Below, piece by piece: positions 17,168-26,241 of a DNA stretch of 64,000 bases (positions within the stretch are counted from its first letter, which is position 1; each line of letters begins with the position of its first letter). The translations under genes were made by a program, and so were the position numbers. The notes under the pieces are model-generated. The model did not search any database. It was not told where the DNA came from and saw nothing but the letters and a program-made list of their open reading frames with translations. The stretch comes from VAZQ01 sp963725065 (GTDB lineage: Bacteria > Pseudomonadota > Alphaproteobacteria > Rhizobiales > Xanthobacteraceae): positions 1-64,000 of the forward strand of contig CAVRXD010000027.1 of NCBI GenBank assembly GCA_963725065.1, written 5' to 3'.

Positions 17168-18140
17168 ATGAGGCGGCGACAATTCATCACGCTGGCCGGT
17201 GGCGCAGTGATGGCGTGGCCGCTCACGGCACGCGCGCAGCAACGGGGTAAGGTGCCGCGCTTAGGAGTACTGCTGTTCAGTAATCCACAGACTGATCCGC
17301 AGATGGAAGTGCTGCGCAGTGGCCTGCGTGATCTGGGTTACGACGATCAAAGTCTTTTTATTTTCTACCGTTACGCCGAGGGCAAACCCGAACGCTTGGC
17401 CGATTTGGCCGCTGCTCTCTTGCGCGAAAAGCCAGATTTGGTGCTCGCGTTAGGCGGCGACGTGGCTCCTTACGCGGTCAAAGCGACGTCGACAATACCG
17501 ATCGTGTTCGTCAGCAGCGCCGATCCCGTCCAACTTGGGCTCACCGCGAGCCTTGCTCGGCCTGCCGGCAACGCCACCGGCGTCACGCTCCTTCTGGACG
17601 ATACTGCTTCGAAACGTTTGGAGTTCCTCAAGGAGGCGGTGCCGCGCGTACGACACCCCGCGTTCTTATGGAATCCGGATCATCCCGACGATGAGCTGGC
17701 GCGAAACTCAACGCGCGGCGCAAAGTCTCAATATGCAACTGCAACTCGTGGAGATGCGCGGCTCCGGCGATCTCAATAATGCGTTCCGCGCCGTAATCGA
17801 TGGGGGCTGCGACGCTCTGTATGTCGTGTCGTCGCGGCACACGGTGCTGAATATTCCGCCAATTGTCGACTTTGCGACGAGAAATAAAATTCCGCTCGCC
17901 GGCGGCTGGGGAGCTTGGGCGCGCGCCGGCGGACTACTCTCCTACGGTCCGAACATCAACGACATGACGCGGCCCATCGTCAACTATGTGGACAAAATAC
18001 TAAAGGGGGCAAAACCTGCCGATCTGCCTGTTCAGCAGCCAACCAAATTCGAATTTGTCGTCAACACCAAGGCGGCAAAGGCGATTGGGGTCGAAGTGCC
18101 GCCGACGCTGCTCGCCCGCGCCGACGAGGTGATTGAGTGA
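17168..18140 (+). pseudogene. ABC-type substrate-binding protein, copy 1 of a tandem array, frameshifted
   Basis: It begins MRRRQFITLAGGAVMAWPLT...AQQ, a Tat/Sec-type signal of the ABC_sub_bind (TrpX-like) family, and ends PPTLLARADEVIE. The reading frame breaks at GATGAGCTGG, where removing the C at 17696 restores ...DDEWRETQRAAQSLNMQLQ. The copy is therefore either inactivated by a one-base insertion or affected by a sequence error. Family members are periplasmic receptors for small organic ligands. No permease or ATPase genes accompany the array. Its stop overlaps the next start by GTGA. Confidence 0.8.
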
Positions 18141-19120
18141 AGCGGCGCGAGTTCATCACGCTGCTCGGCGGCGCGGCCGCCGCATGGCCTCTGGCGGCGC
18201 GGGGCCAGCAACGAGCGCCGGCCGTCGTCGGTTTGCTGAGCAGCGTTCCTTTTGAAACACGGCCTGAACAGGTAGCTGCGTTTCACAGAGGCTTGCAGGA
18301 AGCTGGTTACGTCGAGGGTCACAACGTCGGGATTGAGTACCGCTCGGCGGACAACCAAGTTAGCCGCCTGCCGGCGTTGGCACGTGATCTGGTCAGCCGC
18401 TCAGTAACTGTCATCGTAACCATTGGGGGCGATATTACGGCTCGAGCTGCGAAAGGGGCGACCGCGACCATTCCGGTCGTCTTCGTGATCGGCGGCGACC
18501 CAGTGCAGCTTGGCCTCATCGCCACCCTTAACCGACCGGGGGGCAATGTTACCGGCATAAGTTTTTTGGTCGTCCTGACGATAGCAAAGCGGCTGGACCT
18601 ACTCACCAAGATGGCGCCCATGGCTAACCCGATCGGCGTCCTGGTGAATCCAAATAACCCGAGCGCGGAATCCAACCCAAAGGACGCTCAGACTGCAGCT
18701 GAGACGCTTGGAAGGAAACTCATTGTTGTTAAAGCTGGGACAGAAGATGAGATCGACACGGCTTTTGCAACTCTTGTTCGAGAGAAAGTCGGAGCTGTCT
18801 TGGTTGATGCCGATCCGTTTTTTCTGGCGCGACGAGAGCAAGTTCTCGCATGGACAGAGGCGCAGGCACTGCCGGCCATCTACTCGTTTCGCGAGTTCGC
18901 GGCCGGCGGCGGTCTTATGAGCTACGGAACGAGTTTGGCCAATGCCTATCACCAAGCAGGTGTCTATGCCGGCCGAATTCTCAATGGTGAAAAGCCAGCC
19001 GATGTGCCGGTCGTACAGCCTACGAAATTCGAGTTCGTTATTAATTTGACGGCCGCTAAGATGCTACGGCTCGACATTCCGCCGTCGCTGCTCGCTCTCG
19101 CCGACGAGGTGATTGAATGA
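18137..19120 (+). CDS. ABC-type substrate-binding protein, copy 2, 327 aa
   Basis: The GTG start at 18137 overlaps the previous stop (GTGA). Signal KRREFITLLGGAAAAWPLAA...GQQ, then two alpha/beta lobes (GLLSSVPFETRPEQ; VVFVIGGDPVQLGLIATLN; GVLVNPNNPSAESNP) and the family C-terminus PPSLLALADEVIE. It is a periplasmic binding protein of the ABC_sub_bind family with unknown ligand. It is intact, and probably co-transcribed and translationally coupled with copies 1, 3 and 4. Confidence 0.88.
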   Translation: MKRREFITLLGGAAAAWPLAARGQQRAPAVVGLLSSVPFETRPEQVAAFHRGLQEAGYVEGHNVGIEYRSADNQVSRLPALARDLVSRSVTVIVTIGGDITARAAKGATATIPVVFVIGGDPVQLGLIATLNRPGGNVTGISFLVVLTIAKRLDLLTKMAPMANPIGVLVNPNNPSAESNPKDAQTAAETLGRKLIVVKAGTEDEIDTAFATLVREKVGAVLVDADPFFLARREQVLAWTEAQALPAIYSFREFAAGGGLMSYGTSLANAYHQAGVYAGRILNGEKPADVPVVQPTKFEFVINLTAAKMLRLDIPPSLLALADEVIE

Positions 19121-20109
19121 AGCGGCGCGAGTTCATCACGCTGGCCGGCGGCGCGATTGTAGCTTGGCCGCTCGTGGCGGGGGCACAGCAGGCTGGGAAG
19201 ATACCGCGCATCGGCTGGATCATTCTTGGTTCGCCCGCTGGAAGCGATGCGGACGTCTTTTCATACTACGACAGTTTCCGCGCGGGCCTTGGTGACGTCG
19301 GATACGTCGAGGGCAGCAATATTGTCCTGGTCGCGCGATCGGCGGAAGGCGTGCCGGAGCGGCTGCCAAGTCTTGTCGATGAGCTGTTGCGCGAAAACGT
19401 CTCCGTCATCGTCTCGCCGGGGCCAGCGATCCGCATCGTCAGAGAAAAAATAAAATCCATTCCGGTCGTCTTCGCTTTTAGCGGCGACCCTGTTGCCGCA
19501 GGCTTTGTCGACACGCTATCGCATGGGAAGGAGAATCTAACCGGATTGTCCTATATGGCGGTCGAGCTAAATGGCAAACGCCTTGACCTCATGAAGACAC
19601 TGCTCCCGACCGTGTCACGGGTGACGCTTCTTACGAACCCGATCCATCCTGGCGAACATTTGGAGGTGGCAGAATCCCAGCGAGTTGCGGGGGCACTCGG
19701 CATCTCGCTTCAGTACCTTCAAGTGCGCACACATGCAGAGTTTGATTCGGCGTTTCGCGCGATGGGCGAGAGCAAAACGCAAGGCATCGTTGCCGTCCCC
19801 GATAACCTCATCATGTTGGAGCGGGCGCGTCTGGCAGAGTTTGCGAAGGATAAGAGGATACCGGTGATCTCCGGATGGAGCGAGTTTGCGCAGAGTGGTG
19901 GGCTGATGACCTATGGGCCCAATTCAAGCAAATTCTTTCGCCGCTTGGCGGTTTACGTAAAGAAGATCATCACTGGCGCGAAGCCCAGCGAAATCCCGAT
20001 CGAGCAACCCACTACATTCGAGCTGGTGATCAACCTCAAAACCGCCAAGACGATCGGCCTCGAAATTCCCCCGACGCTGCTCGCCCGCGCCGACGAGGTG
20101 ATCGAGTGA
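19117..20109 (+). CDS. ABC-type substrate-binding protein, copy 3, 330 aa
   Basis: ATG at 19117 overlaps the stop of copy 2 (ATGA). Signal KRREFITLAGGAIVAWPLVA...AQQ; core with VVFAFSGDPVAAGFVDTLSH and VTLLTNPIHPGEHLEVAESQ; C-terminus PPTLLARADEVIE. It is diverged from its neighbours in the ligand lobes but nearly identical at the signal peptide and last 15 residues, so the copies probably differ in ligand while sharing their ends. Confidence 0.88.
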   Translation: MKRREFITLAGGAIVAWPLVAGAQQAGKIPRIGWIILGSPAGSDADVFSYYDSFRAGLGDVGYVEGSNIVLVARSAEGVPERLPSLVDELLRENVSVIVSPGPAIRIVREKIKSIPVVFAFSGDPVAAGFVDTLSHGKENLTGLSYMAVELNGKRLDLMKTLLPTVSRVTLLTNPIHPGEHLEVAESQRVAGALGISLQYLQVRTHAEFDSAFRAMGESKTQGIVAVPDNLIMLERARLAEFAKDKRIPVISGWSEFAQSGGLMTYGPNSSKFFRRLAVYVKKIITGAKPSEIPIEQPTTFELVINLKTAKTIGLEIPPTLLARADEVIE

Positions 20110-21098
20110 AGCGTCGCGACTTCATCACGCTGCTCGGCGGTGCGGCGATGGCGTGGCCGCTCGCGGCGCGCGCACAGCAGACCGTGAAGCACATTCGCCG
20201 GGTCGGCCTGCTATCGAACTTTTCCGAGCGCGACCCGGAAGTGCAAACCCGCATCACAGCATTTCGGAATGCCTTGCAGGAAACCGGCTGGGTGGAGGGA
20301 GTGACTCTGCGGTTGGATTACCGACACAGCGAAGGTGACGTTGATCGTTTGCGGAAGTTTGCCCTAGAGCTGACAGCTCTAGCACCGGACGTGCTGCACG
20401 GTATCGGTTCACCCCCCACTACCGCACTAAAGGATGCGACCCGCACTATACCAATCGTCTTCGCTCAAGTAGCTGACCCGGTGGGCAGCGGTTTAATCGA
20501 CAACATGGCGCGCCCGAGTGAAAATATTACAGGCTTTACCAATTACGAATATTCGCTCGGAGGAAAATGGTTGGAAGTGCTCAAGGAGATAGCGCCGTCC
20601 GTCGCGCGCGTCCTAGTCTTATACAACCCCGCGAACATTTCTGCACCCGGCCTGGTGCGAGCAATCCAGGCTGCGGCGGCACCGTTGGATGTACAGGTCG
20701 GCACGCTCGATGTTCGACAAGCCACCGAGTTAGCACGGTTGGTCGACAAGTTCGCGCGCGAGCCTGCGGGCGGACTCATCGTACTCCCAGACGGCACCAG
20801 TGCGACGTATCGCGAAGACATCATTTCCCATGCGACCAGGCAACGCCTTCCTGCGGTCTATCCCCATCGCGCCTATATAGCGAGCGGAGGCCTGATATCA
20901 TATGGCATCAGTACTTCTTACCAATCCCGACAAGCGGCGACCTACGTTGATCGCATCCTGCGGGGAGCCCAGCCCCGAGACTTACCCGTTCAGGCGCCCA
21001 CCAAGTACGAACTGGCCATCAATCTCAAGACTGCTCGCGCTCTCGGCTTCGACATTCCTCCTATGCTGCTCGCCCGCGCCGACGAGGTCATCGAATGA
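20106..21098 (+). CDS. ABC-type substrate-binding protein, copy 4, 330 aa
   Basis: The GTG start at 20106 overlaps the stop of copy 3 (GTGA). Signal KRRDFITLLGGAAMAWPLAA...AQQ; lobes with IVFAQVADPVGSGLIDNMAR and VLVLYNPANISAPGLVRAIQ; C-terminus PPMLLARADEVIE. It is the last of the four tandem copies. A Bug-type receptor gene follows 25 bases later, so the operon may feed several orphan receptors into transporters encoded elsewhere. Confidence 0.88.
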   Translation: MKRRDFITLLGGAAMAWPLAARAQQTVKHIRRVGLLSNFSERDPEVQTRITAFRNALQETGWVEGVTLRLDYRHSEGDVDRLRKFALELTALAPDVLHGIGSPPTTALKDATRTIPIVFAQVADPVGSGLIDNMARPSENITGFTNYEYSLGGKWLEVLKEIAPSVARVLVLYNPANISAPGLVRAIQAAAAPLDVQVGTLDVRQATELARLVDKFAREPAGGLIVLPDGTSATYREDIISHATRQRLPAVYPHRAYIASGGLISYGISTSYQSRQAATYVDRILRGAQPRDLPVQAPTKYELAINLKTARALGFDIPPMLLARADEVIE

Positions 21099-21123
21099 AT
21101 CTGTGGGAACCGGAGGGGCGACA

Positions 21124-22101
21124 ATGAAACTTCCCCACCGGAGGCAATTTCTGCAGCTGGCCGCGGGTGCTGCCGCGCTGCCGCCGGTTTCGCGCATTGC
21201 ATGGGCGCAAGCCTATCCAAGCCGATACGTGCGCTTTGTGGTGCCATTTCCGCCTGGCGGGGGCGGCGACGCGATTGCCCGCCCGCTGGCGAACAGGCTG
21301 TCCGAAATCTGGGGCCAGCAGGTCGTGATTGAAAACAAGGGCGGCGCCGGCGGCAACATCGGGTCTCAGGCCGTCGCGCAGTCCGCGCCAGATGGCTACA
21401 CGATCCTGCTGTATGGTCCTGGTCTTGCGATAAATCCGTGGCTCTATCCGACGGGTTACAATGCAGCCAATGACCTTGCGCCGATCACGCTTGTCACCGT
21501 CATTCCAAACCTCATGATGGTACCGAATTCCTCGCCCGCGAAGTCGGTCAAAGAGTTCATCGACTACGCGAAAGCGAACCGCGGCAAGGTCACGTTCGCC
21601 TCCACCGGTATTGGCGCTTCGCCCCATCTCAGCGGTGAACTGTTCAAGCGCAAGGCCGGCATTGAAATGACCCACGTGCCCTATCGCGGCGCTAGCCTTG
21701 CCATGAACGACCTCATCCCCGGCCGCGTCGATGCAATGTTCAGCAACCTGCCGGGTGTCATCTCTCAGCACCAGAGTAGGACAATTCGCGGACTTGCCGT
21801 GACTTCAGCGAAACGCTCGCCCGCGGCTCCCGAGTTACCAACAATCGGCGAAACAGTGCCGGGATATGAAGTATCAGGCTGGTGGGCTTTGTTCGTCCAG
21901 GCAAAAACGCCGAATGATATTGTGAACAAAATTCATTCTGATGCGATAGCGGCGTTGGGGCACCCGTCGGTGAGAGAAAGGTACGAAGCGATAGGTGCTC
22001 CGGTCACTACCTCCACGCCAGCGGAGCTCGCCGCACTACTTGCATCGGAGACCGAGAAGTGGGGTCCGATTGTCAAAGAGGCCGGGATCAAACCGGAATG
22101 A
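21124..22101 (+). CDS. Bug/TTT-family tricarboxylate-type substrate-binding receptor, 325 aa
   Basis: ATG at 21124 follows GGAGGGGCGACA. Signal peptide with HRRQFLQLAAGAAALPP...AWA, then the Bug fold: VVPFPPGGGGDAIARPLANR, VIENKGGAGGNIGSQAVAQS, and YRGASLAMNDLIPGRVDAMF. These periplasmic receptors serve tripartite tricarboxylate transporters, but no TctA/TctB membrane genes are nearby, which is usual for orphan Bug proteins. Ligand unknown (often small carboxylates or aromatics). Confidence 0.93.
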   Translation: MKLPHRRQFLQLAAGAAALPPVSRIAWAQAYPSRYVRFVVPFPPGGGGDAIARPLANRLSEIWGQQVVIENKGGAGGNIGSQAVAQSAPDGYTILLYGPGLAINPWLYPTGYNAANDLAPITLVTVIPNLMMVPNSSPAKSVKEFIDYAKANRGKVTFASTGIGASPHLSGELFKRKAGIEMTHVPYRGASLAMNDLIPGRVDAMFSNLPGVISQHQSRTIRGLAVTSAKRSPAAPELPTIGETVPGYEVSGWWALFVQAKTPNDIVNKIHSDAIAALGHPSVRERYEAIGAPVTTSTPAELAALLASETEKWGPIVKEAGIKPE

Positions 22102-22464
22102 CAGGGCCACACTGACATTCCATAAAGCCCGTTCCGCAAATAGAGGGCGCTCGCTGCGACGAGATGATCGTAATGTCCGCTTCTCTAATCGGCCGTTTGG
22201 AGTCAAGCGCTTTCAGACTATCCACCAGCACAGTGTCGATGTCGCTCACGGGCTCGTGCTTCTCTTCGGAATCGGCGCCAAGGCCCTTCCATCATGGGAT
22301 TCGAAGACGAGGCGGAACAATCTTTGGGACGGCCTTGCCGTCAGTGTGACGGCAGGTCCAAGCGGACATACGATCTCACCTCATCCATCGTCCCGCGAGG
22401 GACATCATTCCACCGCTCAGTGGAATTCGAGTTTCCTCCTATTGGATTAGATGCTGCACGGTTT
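22102..22464. other. Gene-free stretch next to an IS110 transposase
   Basis: No convincing coding sequence or structured RNA is seen between the Bug gene and the transposase stop. It probably includes the right flank of the insertion element, but IS110-type elements lack clear terminal inverted repeats and the boundary cannot be set. Confidence 0.4.
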
Positions 22465-23499
22465 TCATGCTGCTGCTGTGGCCCGTTCTCGGGTCCAGCG
22501 GAACTCGGTGCCGTCAACCCATATGCGGTGCATGATCACAGCCAACCGGCGCGCCAGGGCCACGATCGCCTTTTTCATCCCACGGCGCCTGGCGACCTGC
22601 ATCGCCCAGGCCTTGAGCCAGGACCATTTCTTCGAATGCAGCATGCTCTGAGCTGCCTCGTAGAGCATCACCCGCATCATCTCATCTCCGCAGCGTGATA
22701 TTCTGCCGTTCCGATCGACCTCGCCCGATTGATACTTGGCGCACGTCAGCCCAAACACGGCCCCGACTGCCTTGGATTTTCGGAAGCGAGCGGGCACGTC
22801 GACGGTGGCGCGATAGGTCAACGCCACAACGGGGCCGACACCGGGGGTCGTCATCAGGCGCCGGCACACCTCATCATCCCGGACGATGGCCAGCAAGCGG
22901 CGATGCAGGATGACGATCTGTTCGCGAAGCGTCCGCCGGACAATGAGCATCGGCTCGACCAGCGCCGCCAGGTCGGGGAGGTTCTCAACAAGCTCCTTGA
23001 TACGGGCCTCAAACTTCACCTTCCCAACCATGCCAACCTTGAGACCGAAGTTGCGCAAAGTGCCGCGCAGGTCATTCTCGATTGCGATCGCCTTCGACTG
23101 CAGTAGTTTGCGATGTGTCAGCAGCATCCGCAGTTTCTGACTGCGTATCGTCTTCACATGCACCGGACGGTAAAGCCCAGCCCGCATCATCTGCGCAATA
23201 CCGCGCGCATCGTTGCGGTCCGTCTTGTTGATCTGCGCCTTCAACACCGCTTGCATGTGCCGCGTCTCAACGCAGATCACAGGCAATCCTGCATCGGCGA
23301 GAGCGCTGAACAGCCATTGCGACAACGGTCCAGCCTCCAACCCAATTCGCTTGAAGTGGTAGGCGGGGTTCTTCAGCACCGCCAACAACGCTTCAGGTTC
23401 GCTCGCCACCTTTACTTCCCGAACGATCTTGCCTGCGTCATCCACAATGCAGATGCTCGTCTCCTTGACCGAAACGTCCAGTCCCGCAAAATGGTCCAT
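22465..23499 (-). mobile_element. IS110-family transposase (DEDD), 344 aa
   Basis: The N-terminal RuvC-like domain has the acidic residues Asp8 (GLDVS), Glu55 (GLEAGPLSQW), Asp94 and Asp97 (KTDRNDARG) of the IS110 DEDD group. The C-terminal transposase domain has TTPGVGPVVALTYRATVD and GLTCAKYQSGEVDRNGRISR with its conserved region. The gene looks full length, with GGAGAAG ahead of the start, so it may be active. IS110 elements move by an RNA-guided mechanism using a bridge RNA made from the non-coding end; no such RNA could be delimited by eye. Confidence 0.93.
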
Positions 23500-23749
23500 G
23501 CTGCGCTTCTCCTTCTGATGCTTGAGGCCGCGTTCACGGACCTCGTTTCACCATCAGCCTGAAGCGCAGCACCCAAAATCTTCAGCTATCCACAAGCTGC
23601 CGGCCGATTACCCCATCTTTGCGGGTCGCTATCGGGTGATAAGCGGAGGACATATGCTCAATGCGAGTTCTTCGCATTTTGACGCATTTTCGGCAACGGT
23701 TACGCGGCGTTTTTGCAATGCATCAGATGCATCGATACGAGCGAAAACA

Positions 23750-24817
23750 TTAATTCTTCGCCGCTCGGGGCGCTGTCTGCAGCAGCTCCTGAACCGGCTG
23801 CTTCCAGAACTTCGCCAACAAAGTAGTAGCGTGGCCCAGCGTCTCTTCACTGCCCGGAATTAGAAGCAGTCGCGCGTCTTTAATTCGCTTGAGTTCACGC
23901 TCCATAATTCCAGTTTCTGGAGGATTGCGCTCGTCGTCCGCCGAATTGATTGCAAGGACGGCAGCCTGAATGCGTTCCAATCCCGGCGCTGGATTGTAAT
24001 CGCGCGAAGCGTCGTACATGTAGAGAAGATCGTTGGCGTCGAGCGGGAACGGCGCAGCCAGTCGCGCATCCAGCAGCTTGTCAGCGGCTTCGCGTGTGGA
24101 CGCCGCCTTCTGGAGCGCAAGCGTGCCGCCAGCAGTGGCTAGGCTGTAGAACACACTGGCGAAGCGCGCCGAGCGGGGTTGGGAGGAGTAGTTGCCGTTA
24201 TTCCATTCAGGGTCATTTCGGACGGAGTCTATTATTAGGCGTCGCATCATCCAATTGCGGCTAGACACTTCAACGGGCTGTGACGCCATAGGCACAAGCG
24301 TGTCCATGAAGTCCGGGTATTTCACGCCCCATATCCAGGCATTCATGCCACCCATTGAAAAGCCAAGCACCATGCGCAGATGGCGCAGCCTCAATCCTTC
24401 GGTCACTAGCCGATATTGCGCTACGACCATGTCGTCGTAATTGTAACGAGGGAACTTAGCGCGCAGACCGTCCGACGGCTTGGCTGATTTGCCGTGGCCC
24501 ATAGAGTCCGGCAAGATGATGAAAAACTTGTTCGCATCCAGGGGCTGACCTGGACCAAACAATTCACCGGCGAAAGCAGTTGAAAGCATGCTTGCGCCGG
24601 ATTGGGTCGTTCCGTGCAGGATCAGGATCGGCTCTCCGGAGGGTTCGCCCACCGTCCTGTAGTGCAGTGGCAATTCGGGGATCACCTCCCCAGTATGGAA
24701 GCGGAAGTCGCGTGCAATCCAAATTCCCTCCTTCGGAGCCGGGAAGTTCTGTGCCTCGGCGCCAGCCGCGCTCACCACCATTGCGGCAACCGCGAATGCA
24801 AGAAGCAGCTTTCTCAT
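23750..24817 (-). CDS. Secreted alpha/beta-hydrolase (homoserine-O-acetyltransferase-like fold), 355 aa
   Basis: Signal peptide MRKLLLAFAVAAMVVSAAGAEAQ, then an alpha/beta-hydrolase with HGTTQSG (oxyanion region), nucleophile Ser154 in GFSMGG, and a late LGHATTL that could supply the catalytic His. The closest family by motif order is the MetX-like group (FFIILPDSMGHGKS), but a signal peptide makes a methionine-biosynthesis role unlikely. It probably cleaves an ester or amide in the periplasm. Its start overlaps the 88-aa gene's stop by ATGA. Confidence 0.85.
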   Translation of the reverse strand: MRKLLLAFAVAAMVVSAAGAEAQNFPAPKEGIWIARDFRFHTGEVIPELPLHYRTVGEPSGEPILILHGTTQSGASMLSTAFAGELFGPGQPLDANKFFIILPDSMGHGKSAKPSDGLRAKFPRYNYDDMVVAQYRLVTEGLRLRHLRMVLGFSMGGMNAWIWGVKYPDFMDTLVPMASQPVEVSSRNWMMRRLIIDSVRNDPEWNNGNYSSQPRSARFASVFYSLATAGGTLALQKAASTREAADKLLDARLAAPFPLDANDLLYMYDASRDYNPAPGLERIQAAVLAINSADDERNPPETGIMERELKRIKDARLLLIPGSEETLGHATTLLAKFWKQPVQELLQTAPRAAKN

Positions 24818-25080
24818 ATTTTCCCATCCTGGACGCTGACCCTTGAACGAGTGATGGCGTCGCCGCCTCTTAATGTTGCCGCCCATCGTGAATCCGCATC
24901 GGCCCGCCTGCTGGCCTCGGAAAGAATCTGCTCATGCGGCGCCGATTGCGCGCGCCCCCAGACGGCCGCGGTCCACGCCCCCAGTAGCCGCAACTCGGCG
25001 ACCCGGAGCGCCCGCAACGCCGTAGCGAGTTCAGTGTCCGATCGTGTTGCGGCGCGGGGCTCGTCACGACGTTCAATCAT
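24814..25080 (-). CDS. Hypothetical protein, 88 aa, coupled at both ends
   Basis: The protein is helical and charged (MIERRDEPRAATRSDTELAT ... DAITRSRVSVQDGKI), with no known domain, signal or membrane segment. It overlaps the preceding coiled-coil gene and the following hydrolase gene by ATGA at each end, which is the main reason to accept it as real. It may be a small adaptor; no function can be assigned. Confidence 0.5.
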   Translation of the reverse strand: MIERRDEPRAATRSDTELATALRALRVAELRLLGAWTAAVWGRAQSAPHEQILSEASRRADADSRWAATLRGGDAITRSRVSVQDGKI

Positions 25081-25925
25081 GCCGTGCCCGCCGGACCAGA
25101 CAACCAGACCGCGCCGCCATCCCGAGCGTCGATCACCTGCGCCGCGAAGTCACGCAACGTCCTCGCCGCCACAGGATTGATGTTGCGCATCACGAAACGT
25201 GAGGTGCTGGTCTCCAGCTCTATCGATGCAGCCTTGGACGCCTCCGTTTCCTTGCGCAGCTGCGAAATGCTGTAATCGCCAAGTGCTTGATCGACCCGCA
25301 ATCTACCAACTTTTTTCGTTGTCGCCTCTAGCTCGCGCTGCAGGCGCGCTTGCTCCGCCTTGAGGCCGCTCTGCTCCGCATCGAATCGCGCCACAATAGC
25401 CGGCACCGTGGGAACCTGCTTCTGTGCGTCCGCAACGTCATCCTGAAGTTTGCGGAGCCCGCGCTCGACCTCAACTTCTTTCTGCAACACCGCGAACTCG
25501 CGCCGCGTGAGCTCGAGCTCGCGTTTGACGATGCCGACCTCGCGCTCGCAGTGCTCGCGCGCCTGCGCGCGGAACTCACCGAGAACTTGCCCGATCGCAT
25601 CGCGCATGACGCTGTGGCGATACTCACAATACTTTTCGACCCACGTCCGCCAGGGTTCTCCCGCAGCGGTTTTGGACGTGGCGTAGGCCGACGCCGACGC
25701 CGATAAAACAGCGTCATCGTCATCATAAGTCTCGTGGACATCAGGCTTGGGGACGGCCCTGGGCCGCGGGCGCTCGTCATTTGTAACACGGGTCTTGTAA
25801 ACGAGTTCGGACCCCGATGTATGCGGCGAGATGGCCTCACGCTGGGCAGCAGGAGCAGTCTCTGCGAGGATTGCACGCGCATTCGCCATTATCGCGGCCC
25901 GCTCGTCCAGGGTATATTGCGACAT
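25077..25925 (-). CDS. Coiled-coil hypothetical protein, 282 aa
   Basis: MSQYTLDERAAIMANARAIL starts at 25925 after GGGAGAACGGCTC. Residues about 110-230 are a long charged helix (VGIVKRELELTRREFAVLQK, then KAEQARLQRELEATTKKVGR) predicted to form a coiled coil. The C-terminus ends DARDGGAVWLSGPAGTA. No catalytic motif is seen. The same N-terminus recurs in uncharacterised Bradyrhizobium-type proteins. It is translationally coupled to the 88-aa gene. Confidence 0.65.
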   Translation of the reverse strand: MSQYTLDERAAIMANARAILAETAPAAQREAISPHTSGSELVYKTRVTNDERPRPRAVPKPDVHETYDDDDAVLSASASAYATSKTAAGEPWRTWVEKYCEYRHSVMRDAIGQVLGEFRAQAREHCEREVGIVKRELELTRREFAVLQKEVEVERGLRKLQDDVADAQKQVPTVPAIVARFDAEQSGLKAEQARLQRELEATTKKVGRLRVDQALGDYSISQLRKETEASKAASIELETSTSRFVMRNINPVAARTLRDFAAQVIDARDGGAVWLSGPAGTA

Positions 25926-25986
25926 GAGCCGTTCTCCCTCCGCTCGACCAGGCTCTCGAACTTGGTCACCACTTCGACAAGTCGCT

Positions 25987-26241
25987 CTATGCGCCAGCGC
26001 CAGTATAAATTTCTTCCGCCATCTTGGCGACGCCTCTGTCGAATTCGCCCACCACCGCGTCGACACGCGCACGATCTTGCTGCTCCGCCCGCTCACGCTT
26101 CTCGCGCGCCTGTGCCGCCCGCCCGACCACGGCGCCCCCGTCCCGTGACGATCGATCGAAACGACGGCGGCTAGTTCTGCTCCTGGCCGCCGAGCGACGC
26201 CGCTCTGCCCGGCCTGGTGAAGCTCCTCCTGCAATGAACAC
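25987..26241 (-). CDS. Possible small basic/helical protein, up to 84 aa
   Basis: An open frame whose C-terminal half (AAQAREKRERAEQQDRARVD, ending EFDRGVAKMAEEIYTGAGA) has protein-like helical composition and lies 61 bases upstream of the coiled-coil gene. The N-terminal half is Arg-rich and may be untranslated; a GTG at 26130 is an alternative start. Weak support. Confidence 0.25.
   Translation of the reverse strand: MFIAGGASPGRAERRRSAARSRTSRRRFDRSSRDGGAVVGRAAQAREKRERAEQQDRARVDAVVGEFDRGVAKMAEEIYTGAGA

Larger units (their letters stand above)
18096..21101 (+). repeat. Conserved seams of the substrate-binding array
   Basis: The junctions at about 18110-18170, 19090-19150 and 20079-20139 share CTGCTCGC..., GCCGACGAGGTGAT, the overlapping stop/start and AAGCGGCGCGAGTTCATCACG with few changes. 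At about 21067-21101 only the gene-end half recurs, after which sequence diverges into the Bug gene leader. The seam therefore joins a conserved gene 3' end to a conserved signal-peptide 5' end, an arrangement that homologous recombination could expand or shuffle. Confidence 0.7.

Noticed and set aside
22164..22349. Plus-strand 61-codon frame between the Bug gene and IS110
   Set aside because: Ser/Arg-rich, no ribosome binding site, no recognisable family.
23654..23863. Plus-strand frame after GGAGGACAT at 23654
   Set aside because: The ribosome-binding-like sequence is attractive, but the frame runs antisense into the hydrolase 3' end and has no family features.
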